DNA of 64,000 bases from CAVVDT01 sp964568825. Its GTDB lineage: Bacteria; Pseudomonadota; Alphaproteobacteria; Rhizobiales; Aestuariivirgaceae. The stretch's first letter is position 1, and every line of letters begins with the position of its first letter. The stretch spans positions 1 through 64,000 of the forward strand of contig CAZMSA010000001.1 of assembly GCA_964568825.1 (NCBI GenBank), written 5' to 3'. Below the pieces are notes generated by a model. The model made no database searches, was not told where the DNA came from, and worked only from the letters and a program-made list of their open reading frames with translations. Shown here one piece after another: positions 54,116 to 63,685 of the stretch. Position numbers and translations under genes: made by a program.

Positions 54116-55330
54116 ATGCGGCTCGTCACACCGGTTGAGCGGGTTCTCATCGCTCTCGGACCCAGCCGCAACATCTTGTTGCTCACTCTCGATGCGCCGG
54201 TGACGGTAGCCGAGGCGATGGCGCAGGTCATGGCCTGGGTCGATTTGTGGCCGCGTTTTGCCATGGTGTTTCGCGACTTCGGCCCCTGGAATCGGGCCGA
54301 CGAGACCGAAATCGACCTGGCGCGCCATGTCATTGCCGTCGAGGCTGGCGATACGCCCGTCGAGGACCTGCTGGTCGATACCCTGACCGGTTCGACCGAC
54401 GAAGACATTCCGCCATGGCGCGTGATCCTGATCAACGCCGCGGACGGCGACGCCGAGGGCCCCTGCCGGGTGATCGTCCATTTCGACCATACCATCGCCG
54501 ACGGCATCCGTTTTGTGAACATCCTGACCGCCTGCCGCAGCCATGCCCGCGAGCCGGTGGAGTTCGCCGATGCGGCGGCGCGGGCCCGGCGGATCTCCTA
54601 CGGCGAGTATGTGCGCCTGCAGCGCGATCAGCGCATCAACGTCCCCGACGTCGCCCTCATCGCCACCGACTTGCGCGACGACCTGACACCGGTCAACGGC
54701 AATCGCGCCGGCGCCACCCGGCGGCTCACCCAGGCCATCACCCGGGCCGTGGCGCGGGTGTCACCAGGGCGCCGCATCAACGGGCGCTGCGGCATGGTCT
54801 CCATGACCGGCAGGCGCCAGACAAGCGAGGCCAACGCCATCACCGCCGTGGAAGTCGATTCAGGCCCGGATGACCTGCCGGCCCGGCTGTCGCCCTTTGC
54901 TGCACTGGTCAGCCGTCTCACCCGTCGGCAATGGTTCATGGTGGCGGGGCAAACGGTGCTGTCGTTCTTTCCCTCATCGCTCGCCCGACGCCTTACCGCC
55001 GGCATGGCAACGCAATGGGACGGGCTCTTGACGCTAATCCCGTTCGGCCGCCGTCCGGTGTATTTCGCCGGCCGCGAGGCCTGCGATCTGTGGTGCATGA
55101 CGGTGCCGGTGATGCCGGTGCCGGTGCTGTTGCTCACCGGCACCTACCGCAATCGCTTCCAGATGTCGGTGATTACCGCCTGGGAGTGGCACGGCAGGGC
55201 AAAGGCCTTCGCCGAGGCGCTGGAGGCCGAATTGCGCCGTCCCGCCGAAGAAGCCCGCGAAGTCCTCAGCCCTGCCGGCTTTGCCCCCCGGTCGCTGGAC
55301 ACGCCCAAGCCAAGCAGGGCCAACTCCTGA
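54116..55330 (+). CDS. WS/DGAT-like acyltransferase
   Basis: A 404-residue protein that resembles wax-ester synthase/diacylglycerol acyltransferases and condensation-domain enzymes. The catalytic histidine motif is HFDHTIADGIRF near residue 125, matching HHxxxDG with Phe in place of one His. An ARRLTAGMATQWDGL-type segment and a hydrophobic C-terminal half (MPVPVLLLTGTYRNRFQMSV) fit the family. It may make storage lipid from acyl-CoA. The start at 54116 has no clear ribosome-binding site. Assignment by motif; substrate unknown. Confidence 0.65.
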   Translation: MRLVTPVERVLIALGPSRNILLLTLDAPVTVAEAMAQVMAWVDLWPRFAMVFRDFGPWNRADETEIDLARHVIAVEAGDTPVEDLLVDTLTGSTDEDIPPWRVILINAADGDAEGPCRVIVHFDHTIADGIRFVNILTACRSHAREPVEFADAAARARRISYGEYVRLQRDQRINVPDVALIATDLRDDLTPVNGNRAGATRRLTQAITRAVARVSPGRRINGRCGMVSMTGRRQTSEANAITAVEVDSGPDDLPARLSPFAALVSRLTRRQWFMVAGQTVLSFFPSSLARRLTAGMATQWDGLLTLIPFGRRPVYFAGREACDLWCMTVPVMPVPVLLLTGTYRNRFQMSVITAWEWHGRAKAFAEALEAELRRPAEEAREVLSPAGFAPRSLDTPKPSRANS

Positions 55331-55495
55331 GCGCCTGCCTGCGGCCCGGCTGGCGCTTGACACGAAGATTGGATTGCTCACCTCCAGCGTCTCGTGCGAA
55401 GGCTGCGGCGATCCGGCAAAGCCGTTGTGATCGCGTAGCGGTCCATGGTGCTTATCCGGACTGTTGAGGCGCAGCGACAGCGAATGCAGTAAACC

Positions 55496-56351
55496 ATGCT
55501 CGAATTTCTGCGCCGCAATATCCGCTGGCTGGGCGCCGGCTTTCTGCTGACCTTTGCCTCGGCGTTCGGGCAGACATTTTTCATCTCGCTGTTTGCGGGC
55601 CACATCAAGGCCGAGTACGGGTTGAGCGACGGCGGCTGGGGCAGCCTCTACACCCTGGCCACATTGACGGCCGCGGCCCTGATGTTCTGGCGCGGGTCGT
55701 TGGCCGACAGTATCCGCTTGTCCCGCCTCGCGCCGGCAATTGTCCTCGTCTTTGCCATCGCCGCACTGGGCATGGCTTTCGGACATGCGATCTGGCTGCT
55801 TGGCCTGTCGCTGGTGCTGTTGCGATTTTGCGGACAAAGCATGATGGGCCACATCGCGATAACCGCCATGGGCCGGTGGTTCGAGGCCCGTCGCGGACGC
55901 GCCGTTTCGATCGCCAACCTGGGCCACCCGGCGGGAGAAATGCTGCTGCCGATCCTGACCGTACTGGCCATCGGCACGATCGGCTGGCGACCGACCTGGG
56001 CTATCGTCGCCGTGCTCCTCGTTGTGGCGGTGATACCGGCCCTTTTGTCGCTGCTGGTCGAGAGCCGCTCGCCCCAGGGGATGCAGAGCCTCGCTGAGCG
56101 GCCCGGGCTCGACAACCGCCAATGGCGCCGGCGCGATGCGGTGCGGCACTGGCTGCTGCCGGCCCTGCTGCCGGTCCTGCTGACGCCGAGCTTCATCGGT
56201 ACCGTGGTGTTCTTTCACCAGGTCCATCGATCATGGCATCGACTTTCCGACCCAGAGCCAGTTCATGGGCGGATGGTGCTTTTGCCTGTCGTTTGGCTGT
56301 GTGCTGATCGAACGGCGGCTGCGGCGCGAACTCGCCCGCCCTGCCGCATGA
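55496..56351 (+). pseudogene. Truncated/frameshifted MFS transporter
   Basis: The first 240 codons encode a good major-facilitator half (FLRRNIRWLGAGFLLTFASA; GHIKAEYGLSDGGWGSLYTL; FEARRGRAVSIANLGHPAGE), with about seven helices to GTVVFFHQVH at 56220. The frame then loses protein character and runs on to 56494. From 56232 another frame gives HGIDFPTQSQFMGGWCFCLS and a charged end (IERRLRRELARPAA, stop 56349-56351), like the last helix and tail of a membrane protein. A deletion with frameshift joining the first half to the C-terminus would explain this. The original substrate is unknown. Confidence 0.65.
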
Positions 56352-56354
56352 TCG

Positions 56355-56717
56355 TCAGCGAGCGCTGCCGCTGGCGCAGCGAATGCACGTCGGCACTGTC
56401 GGGTCGATCGCCAGCCGTTTGGGCGAGATGTCCTCCCCGCAGGTCAGGCAGGTGCCGAAATCCCCATCGTCGAGTCGCCCGAGCGTCATCTTGATGCGCT
56501 CGATCTCCTGGCCGCGCATGCGTTCCGCCGCCTGGGCCATGGCCTGCATCTGCATGGCGTCCATGCGTGACAGCCGCCCGACCGAGGCCTGATCGAGCTC
56601 GACCGGCTTGCGGCTGTCCGCCGTGCCCTCGATCGACCGGCGCAGATCATCGAGACGCCGCTCCAGCGCCTGTCGCAAAGCCTTCAGTTCGGTTTCCGAC
56701 AAGGCCATGCCCGCCAT
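56355..56717 (-). CDS. DksA/TraR-family zinc-finger protein
   Basis: A 120-residue DksA/TraR family protein. The coiled-coil part is ETELKALRQALERRLDDLRR and DAMQMQAMAQAAERMRGQEI. The C4 zinc finger is CLTCGEDISPKRLAI followed by CIRC. Relatives bind the RNA polymerase secondary channel and tune transcription with ppGpp, but many short family members are uncharacterised. The start at 56717 (MAGMALSE) or 56708 is possible, with AGGGAG nearby. It is convergent with the broken MFS gene. Confidence 0.85.
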   Translation of the reverse strand: MAGMALSETELKALRQALERRLDDLRRSIEGTADSRKPVELDQASVGRLSRMDAMQMQAMAQAAERMRGQEIERIKMTLGRLDDGDFGTCLTCGEDISPKRLAIDPTVPTCIRCASGSAR

Positions 56718-57042
56718 TTCTCCCTTGCCCCGCCCCTTTGCATATTCGCAGACCGGAGAAACGTCCAGCCACCTGAATTTTCGATGAAGATATAAGTGGC
56801 GGTGGCGAAGGGCGAAGCGATAACTGCAACCGGCTTGATCCCTCGCCTGGGCAATGATTGCGCCAGTCCTCATGCGAGGCCGTCAAAACACATCCACCTG
56901 TGTCGGTTGCCGGCTCGTTGTGTTTGAACGCGAAGTGGCTTTCTTCTCAAGTTGCGCAGTTGCGGTTCGTCGCACCCGCTGCCAGCATCTCTCCTGACAT
57001 GGTGGAACTGGCGCCGGGCATCTGCTGGTTTGCCGAGCCCGA
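56718..57042. other. 325-bp intergenic region between dksA-like and potC genes
   Basis: Both flanking genes read leftward. I see no convincing coding frame, no T-tailed hairpin after potC and no clear operator; the promoter of the DksA-like gene should be here. Confidence 0.5.
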
Positions 57043-57873
57043 TCAGCGCTGATTGCGGTGGGCCACGCCGCTGTTCAGTAGAGCGATCAGCACACCGCCG
57101 GCGAAGATGAACGTGCTGAGCACAAACACCTGCGGCGGGATGCCGGTCTTGACGGCGCCGTATACCCACAACGGGAAGGTCAGCGTCTGGCCGGCGACGA
57201 AGCTGGTGATGATGAGATCGTCGATGGACAGCGCAAAGGCCAGCAGTCCTGCGCCTATGATCCCTGGCAGGATCAGCGGGAAGGTGACGGTCCAGAAGGC
57301 GACCCAGGGCGTGGCGCCCAGGTCGGCCGCGGCGCGATCGAGCGCCCGGTCCAGCACCGAAACACGCGCCCTGATCACCACCACCGCGAAGGCGATGTCG
57401 AAGGCGATATGGGCAATGAAGATCGTGAACAGCCCACGCGGCAGGTTGAGCGTGAGGAACAGCGATAGCAGCGAAGCTCCCACCACCACCGCCGGCGCGG
57501 CAATATCGGCGAAGATGACGACATCGGTCACCGCTTTGGCCTTGAAGCGATAGCGCGCCAGCGCCAGTGCCATGGGCGTGGCCAGTGTCACCGAGACCAC
57601 CATGGCCACGGTCGCGACCAGGAGCGAATGCCACATCGCCACCGTCAGATCCTGGACCACGAAGGCGTTGTGATACCACCGGGTGGTGAAGCCGAGCCAT
57701 TTCAGCGACACCCGACCGTTGGGCGAGTTGTTGAAGCTGAAGGCGATCATCACCGCGATCGGCACCAGGGTGTAGATCAGGAACAGCGCCGTGTAGACCC
57801 CCAGGAGCACCCAGGCGAGCCCGATGCGACGCAGGAAACTGGCATGCGTTGTGATTTGGGCCGTAGCGCTCAT
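57043..57873 (-). CDS. potC: Polyamine ABC transporter permease PotC-like
   Basis: The second inner-membrane permease of a spermidine/putrescine importer, 276 aa with six helices. It has AMWHSLLVATVAMVVSVTLA and the ATPase-contact EAA-like loop LDRAAADLGATPWVAFWTVT. It is the last gene of potADBC; its ATG overlaps the potB stop (ATGA). A related transporter for other amines or 2-aminoethylphosphonate is possible. Confidence 0.88.
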   Translation of the reverse strand: MSATAQITTHASFLRRIGLAWVLLGVYTALFLIYTLVPIAVMIAFSFNNSPNGRVSLKWLGFTTRWYHNAFVVQDLTVAMWHSLLVATVAMVVSVTLATPMALALARYRFKAKAVTDVVIFADIAAPAVVVGASLLSLFLTLNLPRGLFTIFIAHIAFDIAFAVVVIRARVSVLDRALDRAAADLGATPWVAFWTVTFPLILPGIIGAGLLAFALSIDDLIITSFVAGQTLTFPLWVYGAVKTGIPPQVFVLSTFIFAGGVLIALLNSGVAHRNQR

Positions 57874-58751
57874 GCGGCGTAATCCTGAATGGACTCGGTG
57901 CCGAACACCCGGGCGTAGAAGTAGATGGCGATGATCAGGAGGAACATCAGGATCGACGACAGCGTCGCTGCCATCGGGTAGTCCTGAGCGTTGAAGAAAT
58001 TGTACTGGATGATGTTGCCGATCATGCTCGTGCCGGGTCCGCCCAGCACCGCGGCATTGACGAAATCGCCGACATTGGTGACGAAGACCAGCAGGAAGCC
58101 GGCGAAGATGCCCGGCGCCGACAAGGGCAGCACCACGCGCCAGAAAGCCGAGGCCGGTGAGGCGTAGAGGTCACCTGCCGCGCGCACCACCCTGCGATCG
58201 ATCTTTTCCAGCGCCACATAGAGCGGCAGCACATAATAGGCCACGCTGTTGTAGACCAGTCCACCGATGACCGCCGTCGAGGTCGACAGCAGGTAGGTGG
58301 ATTGCGGCAACAGCCCCCAGGATTTCAGGGTGCCAAGGATGAGCCCCTGGTCGGACAACAGGAACTGCCAGGCCAGCGTGCGAATGACGAAGCTGACGAA
58401 AAACGGCAGCAGGATGAGGAACAGAATGCTGCCCTTGTGGCGCCCGCCGTGGAAGGCGATCCAGTAGGCCACGGGATAAGTGAGGACAAGGGTCAGAAAA
58501 GTGGCAAGCCCCCCGTACCAGAACGAACGCACGATCTGCAGCCAGTACTGGTCCACCGCCTTGGCGAATTCGACGAAATGCCAGGTGACGGCATAGCCCA
58601 CCAGCGGGTTGCCGGTGGCCAGCGACATCGACAGCATGGCCACCAGCGGCACCACGAAGAATACAGCCAGATAGAGCCAGCTGGGCAGGCTGAGCAGGTA
58701 GGGCATTGCCGCCCCCCTGCGCAGCCGCCAGGCTCGCGTGGTTGTGGTCAT
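57870..58751 (-). CDS. potB: Polyamine ABC transporter permease PotB-like
   Basis: The first permease, 293 aa with six helices (SLPSWLYLAVFFVVPLVAML; FLTLVLTYPVAYWIAFHGGR). The EAA-like loop is RAAGDLYASPASAFWRVVLP. It overlaps potD and potC by four bases each, so translation is coupled along the operon. It forms the membrane channel with PotC. Confidence 0.9.
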   Translation of the reverse strand: MTTTTRAWRLRRGAAMPYLLSLPSWLYLAVFFVVPLVAMLSMSLATGNPLVGYAVTWHFVEFAKAVDQYWLQIVRSFWYGGLATFLTLVLTYPVAYWIAFHGGRHKGSILFLILLPFFVSFVIRTLAWQFLLSDQGLILGTLKSWGLLPQSTYLLSTSTAVIGGLVYNSVAYYVLPLYVALEKIDRRVVRAAGDLYASPASAFWRVVLPLSAPGIFAGFLLVFVTNVGDFVNAAVLGGPGTSMIGNIIQYNFFNAQDYPMAATLSSILMFLLIIAIYFYARVFGTESIQDYAA

Positions 58752-60004
58752 GCCTGCGTGATCGGACTAAACGTGTCGCTCCATTTCTTGTTCTGATCAT
58801 AGGAGCTGAACACGTAAAAATCGTTCGCCTTGGCGTACATTTCCTTGGTCGGGAACACCAGCGGGCTGTTGGCCACGTCCGGGTCTTTCAGTTGCTTGAG
58901 GATGTAGTCCTGGGCAGATGGCACCGGGCAAATGTAATTGTCATAGTCCTCAATCAACCCGGCCATTTCGGGTGTGTAGTAGTAGTTCATCCAGGTCAGC
59001 GCGCTCAAGGGGTTGGCCGCGCCCTTGGGTATCATCATGTTGTCGTGCCACAACATTGCGCCTTCCTTCGGCACCACGAACTTCAAGTCCGTGAAGCCCT
59101 TGGCATGCGCCTGGAAGATGTCGCCGGACCAGGCCTGGCTGATCCAGGTGTCGCCGTTTTCCAGCGCCTTGATGTAGCCCTGGTCGTAGTACTGGCGCAC
59201 GATGCCCTTGTTCTTCTGGTCTTCGAGGATGGCGGCGGCCTTCGCCCAGTCGTCGGGTGTCGAATGAACGGGCTTGATGCCGAGCTTCAAAAGCGCGGCG
59301 CTGCCCAGCTCGGTCAGATCACTCATCATGCCGACGTGGCCGGCGAACTTCGGATCCCACAGGTCATCGAACGAGGTAATCTCTCGGCCGGTCATTTTCG
59401 GATTGTAGGCGATACCCGTCAGGCCCGACTGCCAGGTGACGGTGTACTTGTTGCCCGGGTCATAGGCGGGGTTGATCACGCTGGGGCTGGCGTTCTTGAA
59501 GAAGTTCGGAAGTTTCTCCTGCCACAGCTGGGTGAGGAAATCCTGCATCATCAGCTCGGTGAGCTGCCAGCCGTTGGTGATGACGATGATGTCGTTGCCG
59601 ATCGACTGCCCGGCCTTCAGGACCGGCGCGATCTTGGCGTAGAAGGCCGCGTTGTCCTGGATGACTTCCAGGTACTTGATATCGATGCCTGTGTCCTTTG
59701 TGAACTGCTCGAGCGAAGCATGTTTGCCCGTCTTGTCGTCGGTATCGATGTAGTAGGGCCAGTTCGCGAAGACCAGTTCCTTGGTCGGCTTCTGCTTGTC
59801 CCAATAGGCCTGCCACTTGGGGTCCAGCTTGGCAGGCATGGCACTCGCGGCAAACGCCGCCGGCGGCAACGCCATCGCTCCCAGCCCCAGGGCACCCGCC
59901 TCCAGAAACCCGCGGCGCGACAGCCGCGCTTGTGTCAGCCCTCGCAGCAGTGCCGGATCGTCCAGGCGCCAGCCACTCTTCGATTTGTTTTGATCACTCA
60001 TCAT
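58748..60004 (-). CDS. potD: Polyamine-binding periplasmic protein PotD/PotF-like with Tat signal
   Basis: The substrate-binding protein, 418 aa. A twin-arginine signal (LSRRGFLEAGALGLGAMALP, Arg30-Arg31) sends it across the membrane folded, unlike the Sec-exported E. coli PotD. Family motifs include LVFANWPYYIDTDDKTGKHA, QAWSGDIFQAHAKG and MNYYYTPEMAGLIEDYDNYI. The start at 60004 follows GGGAG and overlaps the potA stop by 11 bases. Ligand may be putrescine, spermidine or another amine. Confidence 0.9.
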   Translation of the reverse strand: MMSDQNKSKSGWRLDDPALLRGLTQARLSRRGFLEAGALGLGAMALPPAAFAASAMPAKLDPKWQAYWDKQKPTKELVFANWPYYIDTDDKTGKHASLEQFTKDTGIDIKYLEVIQDNAAFYAKIAPVLKAGQSIGNDIIVITNGWQLTELMMQDFLTQLWQEKLPNFFKNASPSVINPAYDPGNKYTVTWQSGLTGIAYNPKMTGREITSFDDLWDPKFAGHVGMMSDLTELGSAALLKLGIKPVHSTPDDWAKAAAILEDQKNKGIVRQYYDQGYIKALENGDTWISQAWSGDIFQAHAKGFTDLKFVVPKEGAMLWHDNMMIPKGAANPLSALTWMNYYYTPEMAGLIEDYDNYICPVPSAQDYILKQLKDPDVANSPLVFPTKEMYAKANDFYVFSSYDQNKKWSDTFSPITQA

Positions 60005-61169
60005 TCGCACTCCCTTGTTGCTCAACTGTTGACGGTGTCACGATGAAAGTATGTTCGGGACGCCAGGCGATGCGGACCGCATCGCCGCGCGAAGCCGCGC
60101 CACTCACATCGCGGTTCTGCACATAGGCGCTGAAATCCCGGCCCTGGGCGTCCCTGATCGTGTATTGATGCCCGATACCGGTGTAGACGCTGAGGTTGAT
60201 GACGCCCTCCAGGCTGTTCCACTCCTTTTCGACGGGCTCGCCGGCCGGCAGCACCACGAGCTTTTCGGGCCGCACACCGATCTTGACGAGGGACCCATGC
60301 CCGTCGAGCCGTTCGCTGCGGATGTGCAGCATATGGCCTCCATCGAGCCTTATCGATGACAGCTCGCCGTGGCGTGCCGCCACCTCGCCGGACATCAGGT
60401 TGGAGGCTCCCAGGAAGCCAGCTACGAACTCGGTGGCCGGATTGTCGTAAACCTCGTTGGGCGGGCCTACCTGCTCGATCTGCCCACGTGACATCACCGC
60501 GAGGCGGTCGGACATCACGATGGCTTCTTCCTGATCGTGCGTGACGTAAAGGAAAGTGATGCCCACTTCGGACTGGATGCGCTTCAATTCGATCTGCATC
60601 TGCTTGCGCAGTTTGAGATCGAGGGCTCCCAAAGGCTCGTCCAGCAACAACAGTTTGGGCCGGTTGACCAGCGCGCGGGCCAGGGCGACGCGCTGCTGCT
60701 GGCCGCCCGACAGGTTTGCGGGCTTGCGCTGTTCGTATCCCGCCAGGTCAACCAGGTTCAGTATTTCGCGCACCCGCTGGTCGACCTCACCCTGCGCCAC
60801 GCGCTTGCGCCGCAACCCGAAGGCAACGTTGTCGTAAACGTTCAGGTGCGGAAACAGCGCATAGGATTGGAACACGGTGTTCACGTCGCGCCGGTAGGGC
60901 GGTAGGTGGCTGACGTCCACGCCACCCAGATAAATGGCGCCGGAGGTCGGTTCCTCGAAGCCTCCGACCATCGAGAGCGTCGTGGTCTTGCCGCAACCAG
61001 AAGAGCCGAGCAGGCTGAAAAACTCACCGCTCTCAATGGTTAGCGACACGCCATTCACTGCGACAACGTCACCGAACATCTTGGTGACGCCCTCAAGACG
61101 CACGTCCCATCGCTCGCCCTTGGAGGCCCACGCGGTTTGAACTTGTGCCAACGCCATCCCCTTAGCCAT
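59994..61169 (-). CDS. potA: Polyamine ABC transporter ATPase PotA-like
   Basis: The ATPase, 391 aa, first gene of the operon. Walker A is GSSGCGKTTTLSM, the Q-loop FQSYALFPHLNVYDNVAF, the signature LSGGQQQRVALARAL and Walker B LLLLDEP. A C-terminal TOBE regulatory domain follows (IGVRPEKLVVLPAGEP). The start at 61169 (MAKGMALAQ) is preferred to an ATG 24 codons upstream. Gene order potA-D-B-C differs from the E. coli potABCD order. Confidence 0.93.
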   Translation of the reverse strand: MAKGMALAQVQTAWASKGERWDVRLEGVTKMFGDVVAVNGVSLTIESGEFFSLLGSSGCGKTTTLSMVGGFEEPTSGAIYLGGVDVSHLPPYRRDVNTVFQSYALFPHLNVYDNVAFGLRRKRVAQGEVDQRVREILNLVDLAGYEQRKPANLSGGQQQRVALARALVNRPKLLLLDEPLGALDLKLRKQMQIELKRIQSEVGITFLYVTHDQEEAIVMSDRLAVMSRGQIEQVGPPNEVYDNPATEFVAGFLGASNLMSGEVAARHGELSSIRLDGGHMLHIRSERLDGHGSLVKIGVRPEKLVVLPAGEPVEKEWNSLEGVINLSVYTGIGHQYTIRDAQGRDFSAYVQNRDVSGAASRGDAVRIAWRPEHTFIVTPSTVEQQGSANDE

Positions 61170-61582
61170 CGGTGCCTTGAACCGCGCACTCGTTACTTGC
61201 GCCGTGGCACCGGACCACGTTCGATCCAACTGGCAATTCAATTCTTGCCCAGCTTAAGCCAACATACGACCAGTTGGACCCTGCGTCAGTTCGTCGCCGC
61301 TGGTCATTTCTCGCACCGAGCGCGGTCTTCCTGCCAATTCCAGGCCGGATACTTCACCACGGCTCCACACTGTCATGCGGTCGTCTGATCGCCTGGTTTG
61401 GGGGTCCTGGAGCGCCGAAGAAAAGGTTCTGGACCTGCACGAAGTGCCCGTGCCCGTCACCCGGCGTGAATCCGGCAACGCCCGAAGGCGTGGGTTGCGT
61501 GATCGACGTCACCGGTGACACAGCCCGGCCCATCCGCACGTGGCCCTTCGCTACAGCGGAATCGAGGGCTTCCCGGGTGCTG
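61170..61582. other. 413-bp intergenic region upstream of potA
   Basis: Several overlapping open frames cross this spacer but none has a recognisable protein, so I call no gene. It separates two leftward units and should hold the potA promoter. A degraded gene cannot be excluded. No repeat or clear operator was recognised. Confidence 0.45.
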
Positions 61583-63685
61583 TCACCAAAGCAGCTCTGC
61601 AATCATCCTTGCAGCCGTTGAAGCGCCACCGGCGGCGACGGGCTTGGCGATCCGGGGCGAACCCAATTCGGCAAGCATCGCTTCGGCAATGCGTTCCGGG
61701 CTTGCTTCGGCATAGATCATCTTCCTGCCCGCGTTGTACCGATCGAGCCTCCTTGCCACATGAAAATTCTGCTCGAAATGGTTGCGCAGCGGGAAATAGA
61801 GAAATGGCGTTCCCGCTGCTGCAAGCTCCATGCATGTGGTCAGCCCGCCTTGTACCAGCGCCAGATCGCAGGCCGCCAGATGCCGGTCGAGATTGGGGAC
61901 AAAGGCGCGCATCTCGACACCCTCGGGCACCTCGAACATTTGCGGGTCGAGACGCGGCCCGGTAACCACGATCATGCGCAAGTGAGGAATGCGGGCCTTG
62001 GCGAACGGATAGGCCGCGAGGATCCGGCGGATCAAGGTTGCACCGACCCCCGAGCCGCCAACGGCGACGATGCACACCTTGCGGCCGTCGGCATAGCCGA
62101 ACTCTTCGCGCAGATCCTCGCGTGAACCGAACTCTGAAGGGTGCTGGCCGATGATGTAGTCGGAAAAATCGAAGTGCTTCGGTATCCAGTCCCGCATCTG
62201 GGGCAAACCGTCTCCGAACGACAGATCGATGACGTCATCGCGAGTGCCGACGAAGATCGCCCGGTCTCTCAGTTCCGGATGCCCCTCCACGTGGCCGATC
62301 ATCTCCGCGTTGTAGTCGGTTGTCAGAAAAGCCTCACGCGACCCGTTCTCTGCGAAAGGCACCCAGCCCACGAAGTCGGTAAACCAGGCAATCGGCGCCC
62401 GCTTGAGATCGGGATACTCGTGCCAGTAGTGATCGACGTCCCAGGCCTCGTCTGCAATCACCAGGTCATAGGGCTCCTCTTCCAGAATTTCCTGAAACGC
62501 CATGAAGTTCTTGATCAGGATCTCGTCCATCGAGCGGATCGCCTGGAACGCATGCAGGTCATGTTCGCCTGCTTCTTCCTCGATGTGCGAGGACTCGTTT
62601 GCCAGCAACCGGCTCGCCGGATGGATGCGCTCGTCATTGGCGTTTAGAAACCGTGTCACCGGGTCCTGCGCCAGCCAGTCGACTTGCAGGTCCGGATGCA
62701 GCTTGCGCAGTTCGCGCGTCACGGCGAGATCGCGCCGGGCGTGTCCCAGCCCGATCGGCGACGACAGATAGAGCGCCCGCTTGGCCCGGCTGGTGCGTGG
62801 CTTGCGGGTCGGCTTCCACGTCCCCAGGCGGCGGGCCAAGAAGTCCCGCATCAGCGTATTGACCCTGGCCGGGAAGCGCCCCTGCGGGTTGTGCCCGGCT
62901 CCCGGGATGATCACCAGTTCTGCATGCGGCGCCATCCTGGCAAAGCCCTCTGAAGTGGAAACCGGCGCAATCGCGTCATTCTCGCCGTGAATCAGAAGGA
63001 CGGGGCAGCGGATACTGCGGTACATGTCTTCCGTCAGCACGATGTCGTCATCGTAGGTCTCCATGGTCGCAATCAGGGTCTGCGGGTCGCAGGTCAGTGA
63101 CCAGTTGGTCACGTCCTCAATCTGCTTGGTCGAATGTGGCTCGTTGAAGACCTGGCCGCTGAACCACTCGACGAAATCGGGATAATCCTTGAGCCAATAC
63201 TCCTTATTGTATTTCTGCCAACCCTCGTGGGTGTCATAGCTTTTCGTGTAGTGGTCGTAGTTCTTGTATTCATAAGGTTCGCCGAAAATGGTGTTCGAGC
63301 CGTATGAGATGATCGCTTCCACCCGTTCCGGGTGAAGAGCCGCCATCGCGGCCACCACCAGCCCGCTCATGGACAGGCCGATCAGGGTTGTCTTGTCGGT
63401 CCCGGTCTCGTCCATGACCGGAAGCCCATCCTCGACGTAGTCACGCAACCGAAAGCCTTGTGGATCCTTGGGCGTGCCGGAAAGGCCATTGCCGCGCGGA
63501 TCGAATGTGATGCAGCGAAAGCGCTCGCTGAAATAGGGGATCTGCGCCTTGTGAACCCTCGAATGGAACATCGACCATGTGGGCAGAAACAGGATGGTGT
63601 GATCCCCGTTGCCATAGATCTCGTAATGCAGCGTGACATCGCCGCGATCGACCGTTCCTGTCGTGTGCGGAAGCTTAGCGCGCAT
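61583..63685 (-). CDS. Alpha/beta-hydrolase fused to GT-B glycosyltransferase
   Basis: A 700-residue fusion. Residues 1-290 are an alpha/beta hydrolase: oxyanion region FLPTWSMFHS, nucleophile S105 (GLSMSG instead of the usual GLSMGG), acid in LLIHGENDAIAP and histidine in IIPGAGHNPQGR. A lysine/arginine linker (TWKPTRKPRTSRAKR) leads to a GT-B glycosyltransferase of the MurG/GT1 type, with SSPIGLGHARRDLAV, VAVGGSGVGATLIRRIL and the donor signature VQGGLTTCMELAAAGTPFLY. It overlaps the TetR gene upstream by 11 bases, so both are co-expressed. AGGAGAGG precedes the ATG. A hydrolase that removes an acyl group from the sugar acceptor or product is one idea. Confidence 0.88.
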   Translation of the reverse strand: MRAKLPHTTGTVDRGDVTLHYEIYGNGDHTILFLPTWSMFHSRVHKAQIPYFSERFRCITFDPRGNGLSGTPKDPQGFRLRDYVEDGLPVMDETGTDKTTLIGLSMSGLVVAAMAALHPERVEAIISYGSNTIFGEPYEYKNYDHYTKSYDTHEGWQKYNKEYWLKDYPDFVEWFSGQVFNEPHSTKQIEDVTNWSLTCDPQTLIATMETYDDDIVLTEDMYRSIRCPVLLIHGENDAIAPVSTSEGFARMAPHAELVIIPGAGHNPQGRFPARVNTLMRDFLARRLGTWKPTRKPRTSRAKRALYLSSPIGLGHARRDLAVTRELRKLHPDLQVDWLAQDPVTRFLNANDERIHPASRLLANESSHIEEEAGEHDLHAFQAIRSMDEILIKNFMAFQEILEEEPYDLVIADEAWDVDHYWHEYPDLKRAPIAWFTDFVGWVPFAENGSREAFLTTDYNAEMIGHVEGHPELRDRAIFVGTRDDVIDLSFGDGLPQMRDWIPKHFDFSDYIIGQHPSEFGSREDLREEFGYADGRKVCIVAVGGSGVGATLIRRILAAYPFAKARIPHLRMIVVTGPRLDPQMFEVPEGVEMRAFVPNLDRHLAACDLALVQGGLTTCMELAAAGTPFLYFPLRNHFEQNFHVARRLDRYNAGRKMIYAEASPERIAEAMLAELGSPRIAKPVAAGGASTAARMIAELLW

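Noticed and set aside
61254..61602. Open frames in the spacer upstream of potA
   Set aside because: Several overlap on both strands, none has a ribosome-binding site or recognisable domain, and none is clearly favoured.
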